A DNA stretch of 64,000 nucleotides from an uncultured Aliiroseovarius sp. (GCF_947497285.1 NZ_CANMFT010000002.1:62001-126000), one strand, 5' to 3'; numbered from the stretch's first letter, positions 1-9,298 are shown. Made by a program: numbers and translations. Notes: a model not told the origin generated them from the letters alone.

Positions 1-1016
1 ACAAGTTCTACATTCTGGACCTGAAAGAACAAAACAGCCTGATCAAGTGGATCGTCGAACAGGGCTTTACGCTGTTCGTGGTCAGTTGGGTAAACCCGGA
101 TGCCTCTTACGCCGATGTTGGTATGGGGGATTACATCGAAGACGGCTATCTGGCCGCGATGCGTGAAGTGAAGGCGATCACGGGGCAGAAGAAGGTGAAC
201 GTGGTTGGCTATTGCATCGCCGGCACAACGCTGTCGCTGACACTGTCGCTGATGAAGAAGCGCGGCGATACCTCGGTGAAGTCGGCAACCTTCTTCACGA
301 CCCTGACGGATTTCTCGGATCAGGGAGAGGTCGGGGTCTTCCTCGACAATGATTTCGTGAACGGGATCGAGGAAGAGGTGAAAGAGGCGGGCTATCTAGA
401 CAGTTTCTTCATGTCGCGGACGTTTTCCTATCTGCGTCCCAATGATCTGATCTATGGGCCGGCCATCAACAGCTATATGCTGGGCAAGACGCCACCCGCC
501 TTTGATTTGCTGTATTGGAACGGCGATAGCACAAACCTTCCGGCCAAGATGACGGTCGAATACCTGCGCGGGCTGTGTCAGGGTGACCAGTTCGCCAAAG
601 GGGACTTCCCCTTGTTGGGCGAGCATCTGTCGATCGAAGATGTGAATGTCCCGCTGTGCGCGATCGCATGTGAAACGGACCACATCGCCGCGTGGAAATC
701 GTCTTACGACGGTTTCCGGCAGATGGGGTCGAAGAACAAGACGTTCATCTTGTCGGAAAGTGGCCATATCGCGGGCATTGTGAACCCGCCTTCGAAAAAG
801 AAATACGGACACTACACCAATGAGGACTGGCCAGCAGCGTCGTCGGATTGGCTGGACGGGGCCACGTTCCACGAAGGATCGTGGTGGGGCAGGTGGGCCG
901 AGTGGCTTGGTGCGCAGTCTGGCAAGATGATCGACGCCCGCGAGATAGGCGATTCGGATCATAAACCGCTGGCGCCCGCTCCCGGAACATATGTCGTCGC
1001 GAAGCCAAATATCTGA
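1..1016 (+). CDS. phaC: Class I poly(3-hydroxyalkanoate) synthase, C-terminal part
   Basis: Polymerises (R)-3-hydroxyacyl-CoA into PHB at the granule surface. The reading frame is open from base 3, so the gene starts before the window and only the C-terminal two thirds or so is present. The alpha/beta-hydrolase catalytic triad is visible: Cys in the lipase-like box GYCIAG (codon 213-215), Asp in ETDH (678-680) and His in SGHIAG (765-767). The conserved text KFYILDL at the very start and VSWVNPD after it are typical of class I enzymes. A phasin gene and phaR follow on the same strand, the usual Rhodobacterales PHB locus. The partial state comes from the window edge, not from a mutation. Confidence 0.96.
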   Translation, partial: KFYILDLKEQNSLIKWIVEQGFTLFVVSWVNPDASYADVGMGDYIEDGYLAAMREVKAITGQKKVNVVGYCIAGTTLSLTLSLMKKRGDTSVKSATFFTTLTDFSDQGEVGVFLDNDFVNGIEEEVKEAGYLDSFFMSRTFSYLRPNDLIYGPAINSYMLGKTPPAFDLLYWNGDSTNLPAKMTVEYLRGLCQGDQFAKGDFPLLGEHLSIEDVNVPLCAIACETDHIAAWKSSYDGFRQMGSKNKTFILSESGHIAGIVNPPSKKKYGHYTNEDWPAASSDWLDGATFHEGSWWGRWAEWLGAQSGKMIDAREIGDSDHKPLAPAPGTYVVAKPNI

Positions 1017-1043
1017 ATTTCAACGTCTTCTGAAGAAGTTATG

Positions 1044-1091
1044 CTGCAGTGCAGAAAAAGACTTGATTTGCTGCGCTGCAGCATGCATATT
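1044..1091 (+). promoter_or_regulatory. Phasin promoter with two PhaR-type operators
   Basis: Two perfect CTGC-N3-GCAG elements lie at 1044-1054 and 1071-1081. A sigma70-like promoter fits around them: TTGATT at 1063-1068, a 17-bp spacer, and CATATT at 1086-1091. The second element sits inside the spacer and the first just upstream of the -35 box, so a bound repressor would block RNA polymerase. CTGC-N3/4-GCAG is the motif I recall for PhaR in Rhodobacter sphaeroides, and phaR lies just downstream. Assigning PhaR as the binder is inference. Confidence 0.7.
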
Positions 1092-1154
1092 GTCTTCAGT
1101 TGAGAAATTCAGACGCCACCTCCTCACATCGGCGTCGCACCACGGAGAATAGAA

Positions 1155-1598
1155 ATGACTAAGACACAAGACTTCACCAAGATGTTCCAAGACATGATGG
1201 GTAACTTCCCTGTTGACATGTCGGTCGCTCAAGACGCTTTCAAAAACCAAGCCGCTCTGGCCGAAAAGATGTCGAAAGTTGCTCTGCAAGCTGCAGACAA
1301 ATCGGCTGAGATTTCGACCAAGTGGACCAAAGAAACGCTGACCAAAATGGGCGACGTTACCACTGCAAAAGAAGAAGCAGCTGATTATGGCAAAGCCGTA
1401 ACCGACTTCGCTTCGGCTCAAGCCGAGCTGGCCGCTGAGAACCTGGCTGCTTTCGCTGAAGTTGCTAAAAAAGTTCAAGCTGAAACAGTTGAACTGATGA
1501 TGGCTGCTGGCAAAGAGATCGGTGACGACGCTCAAGCCGCTGTTAAAAAAGCCACTGACGAAGTTCAGAAGGCCGCCAAAAAAGCGACTGCTAAGTAA
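1155..1598 (+). CDS. phaP: Phasin family protein (PHB granule coat)
   Basis: A 147-residue alpha-helical protein with no signal peptide, rich in Ala, Lys, Glu and Gln, of the length and composition of phasins. Residues 1-15 start with a Phe-rich amphipathic stretch, the middle reads as heptad-like helices, and the C-terminus ends in a Lys/Ala tail (QKAAKKATAK). Phasins coat PHB granules and control their size and number. The codons are notably biased (gct, aaa, ctg) compared with neighbours, as expected for a very highly expressed gene. It sits between phaC and phaR, has its own operator-bearing promoter and is followed by a strong terminator. Confidence 0.9.
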   Translation: MTKTQDFTKMFQDMMGNFPVDMSVAQDAFKNQAALAEKMSKVALQAADKSAEISTKWTKETLTKMGDVTTAKEEAADYGKAVTDFASAQAELAAENLAAFAEVAKKVQAETVELMMAAGKEIGDDAQAAVKKATDEVQKAAKKATAK

Positions 1599-1643
1599 TC
1601 GGAACAATCGCCGGACTTACCTCCCAACCGGCATTTTTCCTAA

Positions 1644-1670
1644 GGGCGAGCATCATGCTCGCCCTTTTTC
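1644..1670 (+). terminator. Rho-independent terminator after phaP
   Basis: GGGCGAG at 1644-1650 pairs with CTCGCCC at 1658-1664, and the CAT/ATG flanks can extend the stem. A T run follows from 1665. It separates the abundant phasin transcript from phaR. Confidence 0.85.
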
Positions 1671-1745
1671 TTTGTCGCGACTGTTCGGCCGATGCTGCAT
1701 CAGGTGCGCAAAAGGCTTGCCTTTGAACTTGTCGCTGTTAGGATT

Positions 1746-1756
1746 TTGCAGTGCAG
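1746..1756 (+). promoter_or_regulatory. Possible PhaR operator at phaR (imperfect)
   Basis: TTGC-AGT-GCAG differs by one base from the two CTGC-N3-GCAG elements in the phasin promoter. It lies 26 bp before the phaR start codon and suggests autoregulation. One mismatch in a short motif makes this tentative. Confidence 0.4.
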
Positions 1757-1781
1757 CACAAAATTGCTGCGGGGAGGTACA

Positions 1782-2351
1782 ATGGCACAGAAACAGGACA
1801 CGCTGCTGATCAAGCGCTACGCAAGTCGGCGGCTCTATAATACCGAAACCTCGGATTATGTGACGCTTGACGACATCGCCGGGTTCATCCGCGATGGGCG
1901 TGAAGTGCAGATCATTGACCTGAAATCCGGGGATGATCTGACGCGGCAATATCTTTTGCAGATCGTCGCTGAACACGAAAGCCGGGGCGAAAGCGTTCTG
2001 CCGGTGGATGTTCTGACGGATCTGGTCCGATCCTATACCACGCAGGCGCAAAGCATTGTGCCGCAGTTTCTGGCCGCCAGCTTCGAGATGCTGCGCGATG
2101 GGCAATCCAAGATGCTGGGCAACCTTGGACCGATGGGAAACCCTTTGGCCCAGATGCCAGGGTTCGAGGTGATGCAAGCGCAGCAAGAAGCGTTCATGAA
2201 AGCAATGATGAGCGGATTTCCCGGGGCGTCTTCACCGCCGGAAGAGGATGAAGAGGCAGCGTCCACGGACGACAAAGCCGGCAATGACGATCTGGATGCG
2301 ATAAAAAAGCAACTTGCTGAGCTGCAGAAAAAACTGTCCGGCCTCGGCTGA
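1782..2351 (+). CDS. phaR: PHB synthesis repressor PhaR
   Basis: A 189-residue DNA-binding regulator that represses phasin and PHB genes and is released by binding nascent PHB. The N-terminal PHB/PHA accumulation-regulator DNA-binding domain (about residues 8-70) carries the hallmark IKRYASRRLYNT. A PHB-accumulation regulatory domain follows (VTLDDIAGFIRDG onward), and the C-terminus is an acidic linker with a Lys-rich end. The ATG at 1782 is chosen over an upstream in-frame start at 1692 because GGGGAGG (1771-1777) sits just before it and homologues begin here. Confidence 0.95.
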   Translation: MAQKQDTLLIKRYASRRLYNTETSDYVTLDDIAGFIRDGREVQIIDLKSGDDLTRQYLLQIVAEHESRGESVLPVDVLTDLVRSYTTQAQSIVPQFLAASFEMLRDGQSKMLGNLGPMGNPLAQMPGFEVMQAQQEAFMKAMMSGFPGASSPPEEDEEAASTDDKAGNDDLDAIKKQLAELQKKLSGLG

Positions 2352-2392
2352 CAGGCAAGCCGCGCGGGAAAGAGCGACTGATCCAAGTTGAC

Positions 2393-2427
2393 GAAAAAAG
2401 AGACGCGCCCGAGGCGCGTCTTTTTTT
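2393..2427. terminator. Bidirectional terminator between phaR and lexA
   Basis: A 9-bp stem, AGACGCGCC (2401-2409) with GGCGCGTCT (2413-2421), has a 3-base loop. T residues follow on the plus strand and an A run (from 2394) precedes it, so it can end both convergent transcripts. Confidence 0.9.
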
Positions 2428-2463
2428 GTGGCGTTGCGACAGATAGCCCGAGAGGGGCGACGC

Positions 2464-3162
2464 TCAATAGGTGCGGATCAACCCGACCAATTTGCCCTGC
2501 ACCTTGACCTGACCTTCCGGCAAAAGCCGGGTTTCATAGGCAGGGTTTGCAGCCTCAAGCGCGATCATGTCACCGTTTTTGCGAAACCGTTTCAGGGTGG
2601 CCTCATAGCCGTCGACCTGAGCCACAACGATATCGCCGTTCTGGGCATGGCTGGTTTCGCGAATGACGACGACATCGCCATTGTTGATCCCGGCTTCGAT
2701 CATCGAATCGCCTTTGACCTCCAGCGCATAGTGGCGCCCGCCGGTGCCCAGCATGTTTTCGGGAACCGAGACATGTTGAGCGCCGTCGGTGATCGCTTCG
2801 ATCGGTTCGCCAGCGGCGATCCGACCCAAAAGAGGCAAGTCGCTGACGCCCATGCCTTCCAAAGCAATCGCGCTGGGGGGCGTGCTGGAGGGTCGATTGC
2901 CTTCAATCACCCTTGGTTCGAAACCCGCACGTCCAGCGTTTTCCATTGGTTCGGGCAGTTTCACGATCTCGATCGCGCGGGCGCGGTGGGCAAGGCGGCG
3001 AATGAAGCCGCGTTCTTCGAGTGCTGTGATCAAGCGGTGAATGCCGGATTTGGAGCGCAGGTCCAACGCTTCTTTCATTTCGTCGAATGAGGGGGGAACA
3101 CCATCCTTCTGAATTCGCCCATGGATGAATTCAAGAAGTTCCAACTGTTTGCGGGTCAACAT
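2464..3162 (-). CDS. lexA: LexA repressor of the SOS response
   Basis: A 232-residue transcriptional repressor that cleaves itself when stimulated by RecA filaments. The winged-helix DNA-binding domain covers about residues 1-65, and the S24-type protease domain covers the C-terminal half. The cleavage bond is Ala117-Gly118 (in GRIAAGEP), the nucleophile is Ser153 (GDSM) and the general base Lys191. The gene is last in the trp-moa-moe run but is separated from moeA by 153 bp that contain its own promoter and SOS boxes, so it is autoregulated. It converges with phaR. Confidence 0.98.
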   Translation of the reverse strand: MLTRKQLELLEFIHGRIQKDGVPPSFDEMKEALDLRSKSGIHRLITALEERGFIRRLAHRARAIEIVKLPEPMENAGRAGFEPRVIEGNRPSSTPPSAIALEGMGVSDLPLLGRIAAGEPIEAITDGAQHVSVPENMLGTGGRHYALEVKGDSMIEAGINNGDVVVIRETSHAQNGDIVVAQVDGYEATLKRFRKNGDMIALEAANPAYETRLLPEGQVKVQGKLVGLIRTY

Positions 3163-3239
3163 GATCGCGCGCCTCCATTTTTGTCTGATCGGGGATCAAC
3201 GCGTAAAGATATGCCAATCCCGGCCCCGTGAATGGGGGC

Positions 3240-3279
3240 GTTCAAGGTATGTTCTATCCATGTTCCCTTTTTGTGTCAA
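3240..3279 (-). promoter_or_regulatory. lexA promoter with triple SOS half-sites
   Basis: On the minus strand TTGACA (3274-3279) and TAGAAC (3251-3256) are separated by 17 bp, a near-consensus sigma70 promoter. GTTC (plus-strand reading) occurs at 3240-3243, 3251-3254 and 3262-3265, each separated by exactly 7 bp. This gives two overlapping GTTC-N7-GTTC boxes, the alphaproteobacterial SOS box. One half-site overlaps the -10 box and another lies in the spacer. Confidence 0.88.
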
Positions 3280-3315
3280 CATGGTGCAACTGGAGGGTGT
3301 GGGAGGTGTGTCCGA

Positions 3316-4488
3316 TCAGATCGGCAGATACTCTGCCTGGCTGCCCGCATCGCCGGCGGGGGCGTTGACCGGGCGGACCAAAAGCGCGTTGGCTTGGGCC
3401 AGGACACTCAGAAGGGCGCTGTCCTGGCTGTCAAAGACCGTGATCTTGCCACCTTCGACGCGCGCGCGCATATAATGTTCGCGCGGCCCGTTGGCTTTGA
3501 CTGGGGCTGCCAGCACCGCTGTTTGGCGCGGGGCTGGGGTCGCACCCAAGCCCAGCATGGCGCGCAGGGCAGGGACCAGAAACACATGTCCGCATACCAT
3601 CGAGGACACAGGATTGCCCGGCAGTCCGATCATGGCAGCGTCGCCCATGCGTCCGGCCATCAGGGGTTTGCCGGGGCGCATCAGCACTTTGTAAAAGCTT
3701 TGGTCCATACCCATTTCGGCCGCCACAACACCGACCAGATCATGATCACCGACCGAGGCGCCACCAATGGTAACGATCAGGTCCGCACCCGCCGCCAGTT
3801 CAAAAGCCGTGCGCAAGCTGTCGAAATTGTCACGCGCGATGGGCAACATGCGGGCGTGGCCGCCATTGGCCTCGATCAGGGCTTTCAGGCCAAAGCTGTT
3901 GGAGGCGATGATCTGGTCCGGTCCCGGTTCCTCGCCCGGCATGACAAGCTCATCGCCCGTCGCCAAAAGCGCCACGACAGGTTTGCGGGTCACGGTCAGC
4001 GTCGGCACATTCATTGCCGCGGCCAGCGCGAGATCGGCGGCGGTCAGAACACGGGGGGCCGGGATCGTGTTACCGGGCGCAAAGTCAGCACCGGCAGGGC
4101 GCACATGCGGGCCTTTGTCCAGCTTGCGCGCCAGTGTGATCAGGTTGCCCTTGCGCTCCACATCCTCTTGAATAATCACGCGATCCGCGCCAGTGGGCAT
4201 CGGCGCGCCAGTGAAAATGCGCACGCATTCGCCGGGGCCGACTTTGCCGGCAAATCCATGCCCCGCCGCGCTTTCGCCGATGACGCGGAACATCGCTTCG
4301 GGGTCGGCCTCGACCCCGTTCAGCGCATAGCCATCCATGGCGGAGGCGGCAAAAGGTGGTTGCAGCCGGGTCGCGGTGACGGGTGCTGCAAGCACGCGGC
4401 CAGCGGCGTCGGCCAGCGTCACCTCTTCGCTGTCCAGTGGCGTGACAAGATCGAAGATGGCGTCCAGCGCCTGGGTCACGGAGATCAT
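3316..4488 (-). CDS. moeA: Molybdopterin molybdotransferase MoeA
   Basis: A 390-residue enzyme that inserts molybdate into adenylylated molybdopterin in the last step of molybdenum cofactor synthesis. It has the MoeA N-terminal domains ([14 protein letters not shown]), then the MoCF-like domain with LLATGDELV and GGASVGDHD, and a C-terminal beta-barrel domain. LMRPGKP is also typical. The start overlaps the moaC stop by 4 bp (ATGA), so the two are translationally coupled. Confidence 0.97.
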   Translation of the reverse strand: MISVTQALDAIFDLVTPLDSEEVTLADAAGRVLAAPVTATRLQPPFAASAMDGYALNGVEADPEAMFRVIGESAAGHGFAGKVGPGECVRIFTGAPMPTGADRVIIQEDVERKGNLITLARKLDKGPHVRPAGADFAPGNTIPAPRVLTAADLALAAAMNVPTLTVTRKPVVALLATGDELVMPGEEPGPDQIIASNSFGLKALIEANGGHARMLPIARDNFDSLRTAFELAAGADLIVTIGGASVGDHDLVGVVAAEMGMDQSFYKVLMRPGKPLMAGRMGDAAMIGLPGNPVSSMVCGHVFLVPALRAMLGLGATPAPRQTAVLAAPVKANGPREHYMRARVEGGKITVFDSQDSALLSVLAQANALLVRPVNAPAGDAGSQAEYLPI

Positions 4489-4973
4489 CCGTCGGCCTCA
4501 TAGATGCCTGATTTTCCGCCTTCCTTGCGCAGCAGGCGGATGCCGGTGATTTCCATCCCCTTTTCCGCGGCCTTCAGCATGTCATAGACGGTCAGGCAGG
4601 CGACGGATACGGCAGTCAGCGCTTCCATCTCGACGCCCGTTTGCCCGCCAGTCTTGACGGTCGCGGTGATCCGCACGCCAGGCAGGTCGGGGGCAGTGGT
4701 CAGGTCTAGCGCGACCTTGGTGATGGGCAGTGGGTGGCACAGCGGGATCAGGTCCGAGGTGCGTTTCGCCCCCATGATCCCGGCCAGCCGCGCGACGCCC
4801 AGCACGTCGCCTTTCTTGGCGCTGCCCGACGTAACCAGTGCCAGCGTTTCGGGCGTCATTTTCACGAAGCCTTCCGCCAGCGCAACCCGGTCGGTCACAG
4901 CCTTGTCGGACACGTCGACCATATGGGCCTGCCCGTCGGAGTCGAAATGGGTGAGGGGGGATTTGTCGCTCAT
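4485..4973 (-). CDS. moaC: Cyclic pyranopterin monophosphate synthase MoaC
   Basis: A 162-residue soluble enzyme that converts the MoaA product to cyclic pyranopterin monophosphate. The family signatures LIPLCHPLP and [19 protein letters not shown], which carry the active-site residues, are intact, and the length matches the family. It overlaps both trpC (upstream) and moeA (downstream) by 4 bp. MoCo synthesis is thus wired into the tryptophan operon, an arrangement I recall from other Rhodobacterales. Confidence 0.98.
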   Translation of the reverse strand: MSDKSPLTHFDSDGQAHMVDVSDKAVTDRVALAEGFVKMTPETLALVTSGSAKKGDVLGVARLAGIMGAKRTSDLIPLCHPLPITKVALDLTTAPDLPGVRITATVKTGGQTGVEMEALTAVSVACLTVYDMLKAAEKGMEITGIRLLRKEGGKSGIYEADG

Positions 4974-5770
4974 GCGGGCACCGGGTTGGCAAGCAGGTTT
5001 CGGGTCGCAGCCTCAACATCGTCCTGCCGCATCAGGCTTTCGCCGATGAGGAAGGACCGCGCGCCGTATTCGGCCATATCCGCCAGATCCTGCGGTGTCG
5101 ACAGCCCGCTTTCGCACACAAGGTGACGGTCGGCGGGGGCTAATTTCGACAGGCGGCGGGTGGTGTTGAGCGACGTCTCGAACGTCTTCAGGTTTCGGTT
5201 GTTGACGCCCAGAAGCGGGGATTTCAATGCAAGGGCACGGTCGAGTTCGTCCTCGTCATGCACTTCGATCAGAACGTCCATGCCCCATGAAAAGGCGGCG
5301 TCCTCAAGCTCTTGCGCTTGCGCGTCGTCCACGGATGCCATGATGATCAGGATGCAGTCTGCGCCCAAAGCGCGCGCTTCAGCGACCTGATAGGTGTCAT
5401 ACATGAAGTCTTTGCGCAGGGCAGGAAGGCTGACCGCCGCACGGGCTGCGACAAGGAACTCGTCCGCGCCTTGAAAGGACGGTGTGTCCGTCAGAACCGA
5501 CAGGCAAGTCGCGCCGCCAGCCTCATAGGCGCGGGCCAATGCGGGCGGGTCGAAATCGGCGCGGATCAAGCCTTTGGACGGGCTGGCCTTCTTGACTTCG
5601 GCAATCAGGCCATAGCCTGTTTCAGCAGCCTTCATCAGGGAGGCGGCAAAGCCCCGCGTGGGGGAAGCGTCACGGGCGGCGGCCTCAACCTCGGACAGGG
5701 GGCGGGCTGCTTTGCACGCGGCCACATGGTCCAGCTTGTAGGCTTTGATCTTGTCTAAAACGGTGCTCAT
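4970..5770 (-). CDS. trpC: Indole-3-glycerol-phosphate synthase TrpC
   Basis: A 266-residue TIM-barrel enzyme that closes the indole ring from CdRP. Characteristic loops are present in order: [10 protein letters not shown] (catalytic Lys region), [23 protein letters not shown] and [11 protein letters not shown]. It is monofunctional, with no PRAI domain fused. It lies 46 bp after trpD and overlaps moaC by 4 bp. Confidence 0.98.
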   Translation of the reverse strand: MSTVLDKIKAYKLDHVAACKAARPLSEVEAAARDASPTRGFAASLMKAAETGYGLIAEVKKASPSKGLIRADFDPPALARAYEAGGATCLSVLTDTPSFQGADEFLVAARAAVSLPALRKDFMYDTYQVAEARALGADCILIIMASVDDAQAQELEDAAFSWGMDVLIEVHDEDELDRALALKSPLLGVNNRNLKTFETSLNTTRRLSKLAPADRHLVCESGLSTPQDLADMAEYGARSFLIGESLMRQDDVEAATRNLLANPVPA

Positions 5771-5816
5771 GGGCTTGGTTTATGCCTTCGTGCGCTGGGG
5801 GGCAAGGCGTGGAATG

Positions 5817-6833
5817 TCACGCGGCCGAGGTCAGCTTTGCCAGTGCTTCGATCTTTGCTTTCGCGGCCCCGCTGTCGATACTGTCAGCGGCCATTTCAAC
5901 ACCGGATTTCAGGTCGCCCGCCTTGTCAGCCACCACCAAAGCAGCGGCGGAATTCAGCAGCACTGCGTCGCGAAAGGCGGATGCCTCGCCCGCCAGCAAT
6001 GCGCGGAAGGCGACGGCATTCTCGGCAGGCTCACCCCCAAGGATCGACGCAAGCCGGTGCACCGGAAGCCCCGCATCTTCGGGGTGAATTTCGCGCGCAT
6101 GGATCTTGCCATCCTCAAGAGCTGCCACCGACGTCACCCCGGTGATCGAGATCTCGTCCATCCCGTCCGCCCCGTGCACCAGCCATGCTTTCTCTGCTCC
6201 CAAAGATTGCAGTGTTTCCGCCATCGGAAAGATCAGATCGGCGGCAAAGGCGCCGGTCAGTTGGCGTTTGACACCGGCCGGGTTGGTCAGGGGGCCAAGG
6301 ATGTTGAAGATCGTCTTGCACCCCATTTCCTGCCGCACGGGCATCACATGTTTCATCGCCGGGTGGTGCATGGGCGCCATCATGAAGCCGATGCCGACTT
6401 CGTTGATCGCGCGTTCGGCCACATCAGCACCGACCATGACGTTCACGCCCATCTCGGTCAGCGCATCCGCCGCGCCGGATTTGGACGACAGGTTGCGGTT
6501 GCCGTGCTTGGCGACCGTCACACCCGCGCCCGCCACGACAAAGGCCGTCGCGGTCGAGATGTTCAGCGTGCCCATCCCGTCGCCGCCCGTGCCGACAATG
6601 TCCATCGCACCGTCCGGGGCGCTGACCTTGGCGCACTTGGCGCGCATGACAGCGGCAGCGGCGGCGTATTCCGCGACGCTTTCCCCACGCGCCCGCATCG
6701 CGGCCAGAAGCGCACCGATTTGGGCAGGGGTTGCGCGCCCTTCGAACAGCTCTTCAAAGGCAAGCTCGGCCTGCGCGCGGGACAGGGGGCCTTCGGTCGC
6801 GGCATAGATCAGGGGTTTCATCGCGTCACTCAT
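5817..6833 (-). CDS. trpD: Anthranilate phosphoribosyltransferase TrpD
   Basis: A 338-residue enzyme that transfers phosphoribosyl from PRPP to anthranilate. The PRPP-binding glycine-rich loop [14 protein letters not shown] and the following [19 protein letters not shown] are intact. The start overlaps the trpG stop by 4 bp, so TrpG and TrpD are separate but translationally coupled. Confidence 0.98.
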   Translation of the reverse strand: MSDAMKPLIYAATEGPLSRAQAELAFEELFEGRATPAQIGALLAAMRARGESVAEYAAAAAVMRAKCAKVSAPDGAMDIVGTGGDGMGTLNISTATAFVVAGAGVTVAKHGNRNLSSKSGAADALTEMGVNVMVGADVAERAINEVGIGFMMAPMHHPAMKHVMPVRQEMGCKTIFNILGPLTNPAGVKRQLTGAFAADLIFPMAETLQSLGAEKAWLVHGADGMDEISITGVTSVAALEDGKIHAREIHPEDAGLPVHRLASILGGEPAENAVAFRALLAGEASAFRDAVLLNSAAALVVADKAGDLKSGVEMAADSIDSGAAKAKIEALAKLTSAA

Positions 6834-7411
6834 GCTGACACCTTCGTTCTGTTCAGGAAGTTTTCCAGCATCTTGTGCCCATGCTCGGACCTGATGCTTT
6901 CCGGGTGGAACTGCACGCCTTCAACCTCAAGCGTCTTGTGACGCAGACCCATGATCAGACCATTGTCCAGCTCGGCGGTGATCTCAAGGCAGTCGGGCAG
7001 GGTGTCGCGATCCACCACCAGCGAATGATAGCGCGTGGCCAAAAGCGGCGAGGGCAGGCCTTCGAACACACCTTTGCCCTGATGGATGATCTCGCCCATT
7101 TTGCCATGCACGATCTCGGGCGCGCGCACGACCTTGCCGCCGAACGCCTCGCCAATCGCCTGATGGCCCAAGCAGACGCCAAGCAGCGGCACTTTGGCTT
7201 CGGCAGCGGCAGCTGTCAGGGCCAGACAAATCCCGGCTTGTGCGGGGTCACAGGGGCCGGGGGACAAAACGATTCCATCCGCGCCCATGCCCATCGCCTC
7301 TTGCACATCCAGCGCGTCGTTGCGTTTGACCACAACATCTGCCCCCAACTCGCCGAAATAATGGACGAGATTGTAGGTGAAGCTGTCATAATTATCGATC
7401 AGCAAGATCAT
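6830..7411 (-). CDS. trpG: Anthranilate synthase component II (glutamine amidotransferase)
   Basis: A 193-residue class I amidotransferase that supplies ammonia to anthranilate synthase, and possibly to aminodeoxychorismate synthase. The catalytic Cys is in [15 protein letters not shown] and the His/Glu pair in GVQFHPESI. It is the first visible gene of the trpGDC-moaC-moeA run. trpE is not in the window. The upstream gap to the divergent yibQ-like gene holds no Trp-codon-rich leader peptide that I could see. Confidence 0.95.
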   Translation of the reverse strand: MILLIDNYDSFTYNLVHYFGELGADVVVKRNDALDVQEAMGMGADGIVLSPGPCDPAQAGICLALTAAAAEAKVPLLGVCLGHQAIGEAFGGKVVRAPEIVHGKMGEIIHQGKGVFEGLPSPLLATRYHSLVVDRDTLPDCLEITAELDNGLIMGLRHKTLEVEGVQFHPESIRSEHGHKMLENFLNRTKVSA

Positions 7412-7542
7412 TTTGCGGCCTTTCGCCTAGTTTTTCGCAGCGGGGGTTACGTCCCGCGTCTGTCGGGCTATACATGATCCACGCAGGCGCCGAGGGTCAA
7501 GAGCGGCGCGCGTTTGGATTGAGGTTTCGGGGAGAGAAAGCC

Positions 7543-8847
7543 ATGCCAAAGGGCTTCCTGTCAGGCGTATTGTGGGGATCGGTTGTTTCGGTCCTTGGAC
7601 TGGGCGTGGTATCGCTTCAGTTGGATCCGGTTTCAATGAAACCATCGACGGTGCCGGTGGCGGAAACTCTGCCAGAACCGGACACAGACACAGCTTCCGA
7701 TGCCGATGCGCCCGAGGCAACAGAAACCGCCCCAGCTGACATCGCCGCACCCGAAAGCGCTCTTGATGATGCAGCGGTCGAACCGGCACCAGATACAGGT
7801 GTCGAACCAAGTGCGGCACCGGGGGCCTTGCCGGGTGCAAGTGCCTCGATCGACGCGGCGCCGGTCGAAACGGAAGGTCCGGCAGCGGCCCCGATCCCGG
7901 CAGAAACACCGTCTGCATCGGCCGCAGACACACCAGCGACTGCGCCAGATGCGCCGGTCGAAGAGACCACGCCACCGGACGCCGACGCCCCGGCCCAGTC
8001 AATCCCCGAGCTTGCCAACACGCCTCAAATCAGAAGCGAACCTGTGGCGCCGATCAAAGATCAGGCCGACGGCGTGACAACGAACCGGTTGCCGACGATC
8101 GAAGCTGCCCCAACCGAAGAGGAAGGCACCGATGCACCAGATGCCGCCGAGGCGCAGCTTCTGACCGACACGTTGTCGCTTGCCATCATGCGAAACGCAG
8201 AAAGCTTCGCGGACCCCGAGGGGCGGCCATTGATGTCTGTCGTTTTGCTGGACCAAGGCGAAAAGCGGCGGGCGATGGGTGACCTCAATAACCTGCCATT
8301 TCCGGTCAGTTTCATCGTGGACGCCAGTGCAAGCGATGCAAGTCAGGCGATTGCGTTTTACCGGGCTGCTGGTGCCGAGGTGATCGTCGAACCTGTTCTG
8401 CCGCCCAACGCGACGCCAACCGATGCCGAAGTAAACCTGCAAGTGCAGGCCCCGCTGTTGGACCAGGCGGTCGCGATTTACATGGACCACGACAGCGGCT
8501 TTCAGAGCGACAGCCAACTTGCCGCCCAGATTGCCGCGATCCTGGCGGCCTCTGGCCATGGTTTGGTGACCCAGCCACAAGGCCTGAACACCGGCCATAA
8601 AACGGCGCTCAAAACGGGGGTTGCTTCGGGCTTGGTGTTTCGGGATTTGGACAGCGAGGGGCAGGACGGCAAGGTCATCCGGCGTTTCATGGACAATGCG
8701 GCCTTCAAGGCTGGGCAAGAAGGTGGCGTGATCATGTTTGGTCGCGCCAACGTTGAAACGGTTCAAGCCTTGATCGAATGGAGCCTTGGAAATCGGGTCA
8801 AGTCGGTGGCCATGGCGCCTGTGTCCGCGATTTTGTTGGGGAATTGA
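7543..8847 (+). CDS. Divergent polysaccharide deacetylase family protein (YibQ-like)
   Basis: A 434-residue envelope protein. Residues about 8-28 form a membrane anchor (GFLSGVLWGSVVSVLGLGVV). A long linker of about 170 residues follows, dominated by Ala, Pro, Glu, Asp and Thr. The C-terminal domain (about 215-430) matches the divergent polysaccharide deacetylase family (PF04748): SVVLLDQGEK, FPVSFIVDASA, and the closing GGVIMFGRANVETVQALIEW. True catalytic activity of this family is uncertain. The ATG at 7543 with GGGGAGA before it is preferred to the in-frame 7474 start. The gene is divergent from trpG. Confidence 0.82.
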   Translation: MPKGFLSGVLWGSVVSVLGLGVVSLQLDPVSMKPSTVPVAETLPEPDTDTASDADAPEATETAPADIAAPESALDDAAVEPAPDTGVEPSAAPGALPGASASIDAAPVETEGPAAAPIPAETPSASAADTPATAPDAPVEETTPPDADAPAQSIPELANTPQIRSEPVAPIKDQADGVTTNRLPTIEAAPTEEEGTDAPDAAEAQLLTDTLSLAIMRNAESFADPEGRPLMSVVLLDQGEKRRAMGDLNNLPFPVSFIVDASASDASQAIAFYRAAGAEVIVEPVLPPNATPTDAEVNLQVQAPLLDQAVAIYMDHDSGFQSDSQLAAQIAAILAASGHGLVTQPQGLNTGHKTALKTGVASGLVFRDLDSEGQDGKVIRRFMDNAAFKAGQEGGVIMFGRANVETVQALIEWSLGNRVKSVAMAPVSAILLGN

Positions 8848-8866
8848 TCACGCACCCGCAACGATC

Positions 8867-9298
8867 TTAGCTTCGAGGAATATCGAAACCTGGGGGCGCT
8901 AGGGTGAAACCTTCGAACCGGAACCCCGGCGACACCGTGCAGCTGACCAGCGTGTATTCACCGGTCGAGACCGCAGACTGCCAATGACCCTTCGGCACGA
9001 TCAGTTGGGGGGCCTGATCGGCGGAAAGTTCAGGGCCAAGCACGCGGCCCTTCGCAGGCCCCGCGTCAGTCGCCGCCGTAGACAGAACCAATGGCGCCCC
9101 CGCGTGATACAACCAGATTTCTGTCGCATCGACCTTGTGCCAATGGCTGCGCTGGCCCTTTCTCAGTAAGAAATAGATGCAGGTGCCCGTCGGGCGACCA
9201 TCGCTGTCGGCGTCCACCCAAGTCTGACGATAATGCCCGCCTTCCGGATGCGGGGCGAGGTTGAGGTGGCGAATGATCTGCTCAGCCGTCATGTTCAT
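8867..9298 (-). CDS. Cupin-family protein (DUF985)
   Basis: A 143-residue soluble protein of the cupin_5/DUF985 family. The opening HPEGGHYRQTW, the central SHWHKVDATEIWLYH and the closing VSPGFRFEGFTLAPPGF are diagnostic of the family, and the His residues could bind a metal. The substrate is unknown. The ATG at 9298 is chosen because GGAG lies 7 bases before it on the minus strand. The longer frame to 9424 has an implausible Arg/Trp-rich extension. Confidence 0.85.
   Translation of the reverse strand: MNMTAEQIIRHLNLAPHPEGGHYRQTWVDADSDGRPTGTCIYFLLRKGQRSHWHKVDATEIWLYHAGAPLVLSTAATDAGPAKGRVLGPELSADQAPQLIVPKGHWQSAVSTGEYTLVSCTVSPGFRFEGFTLAPPGFDIPRS

Noticed and set aside
3232-4503. Open frame of 423 residues antisense to moeA
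   Set aside because: Antisense shadow in GC-rich DNA; moeA on the other strand is a full-length known enzyme.
5745-6941. Open frame of 398 residues antisense to trpD
   Set aside because: Same reason; it also crosses the trpC-trpD and trpD-trpG junctions.
7412-7542. Trp attenuator or leader peptide before trpG
   Set aside because: No run of Trp codons on the minus strand and no clear alternating hairpins.
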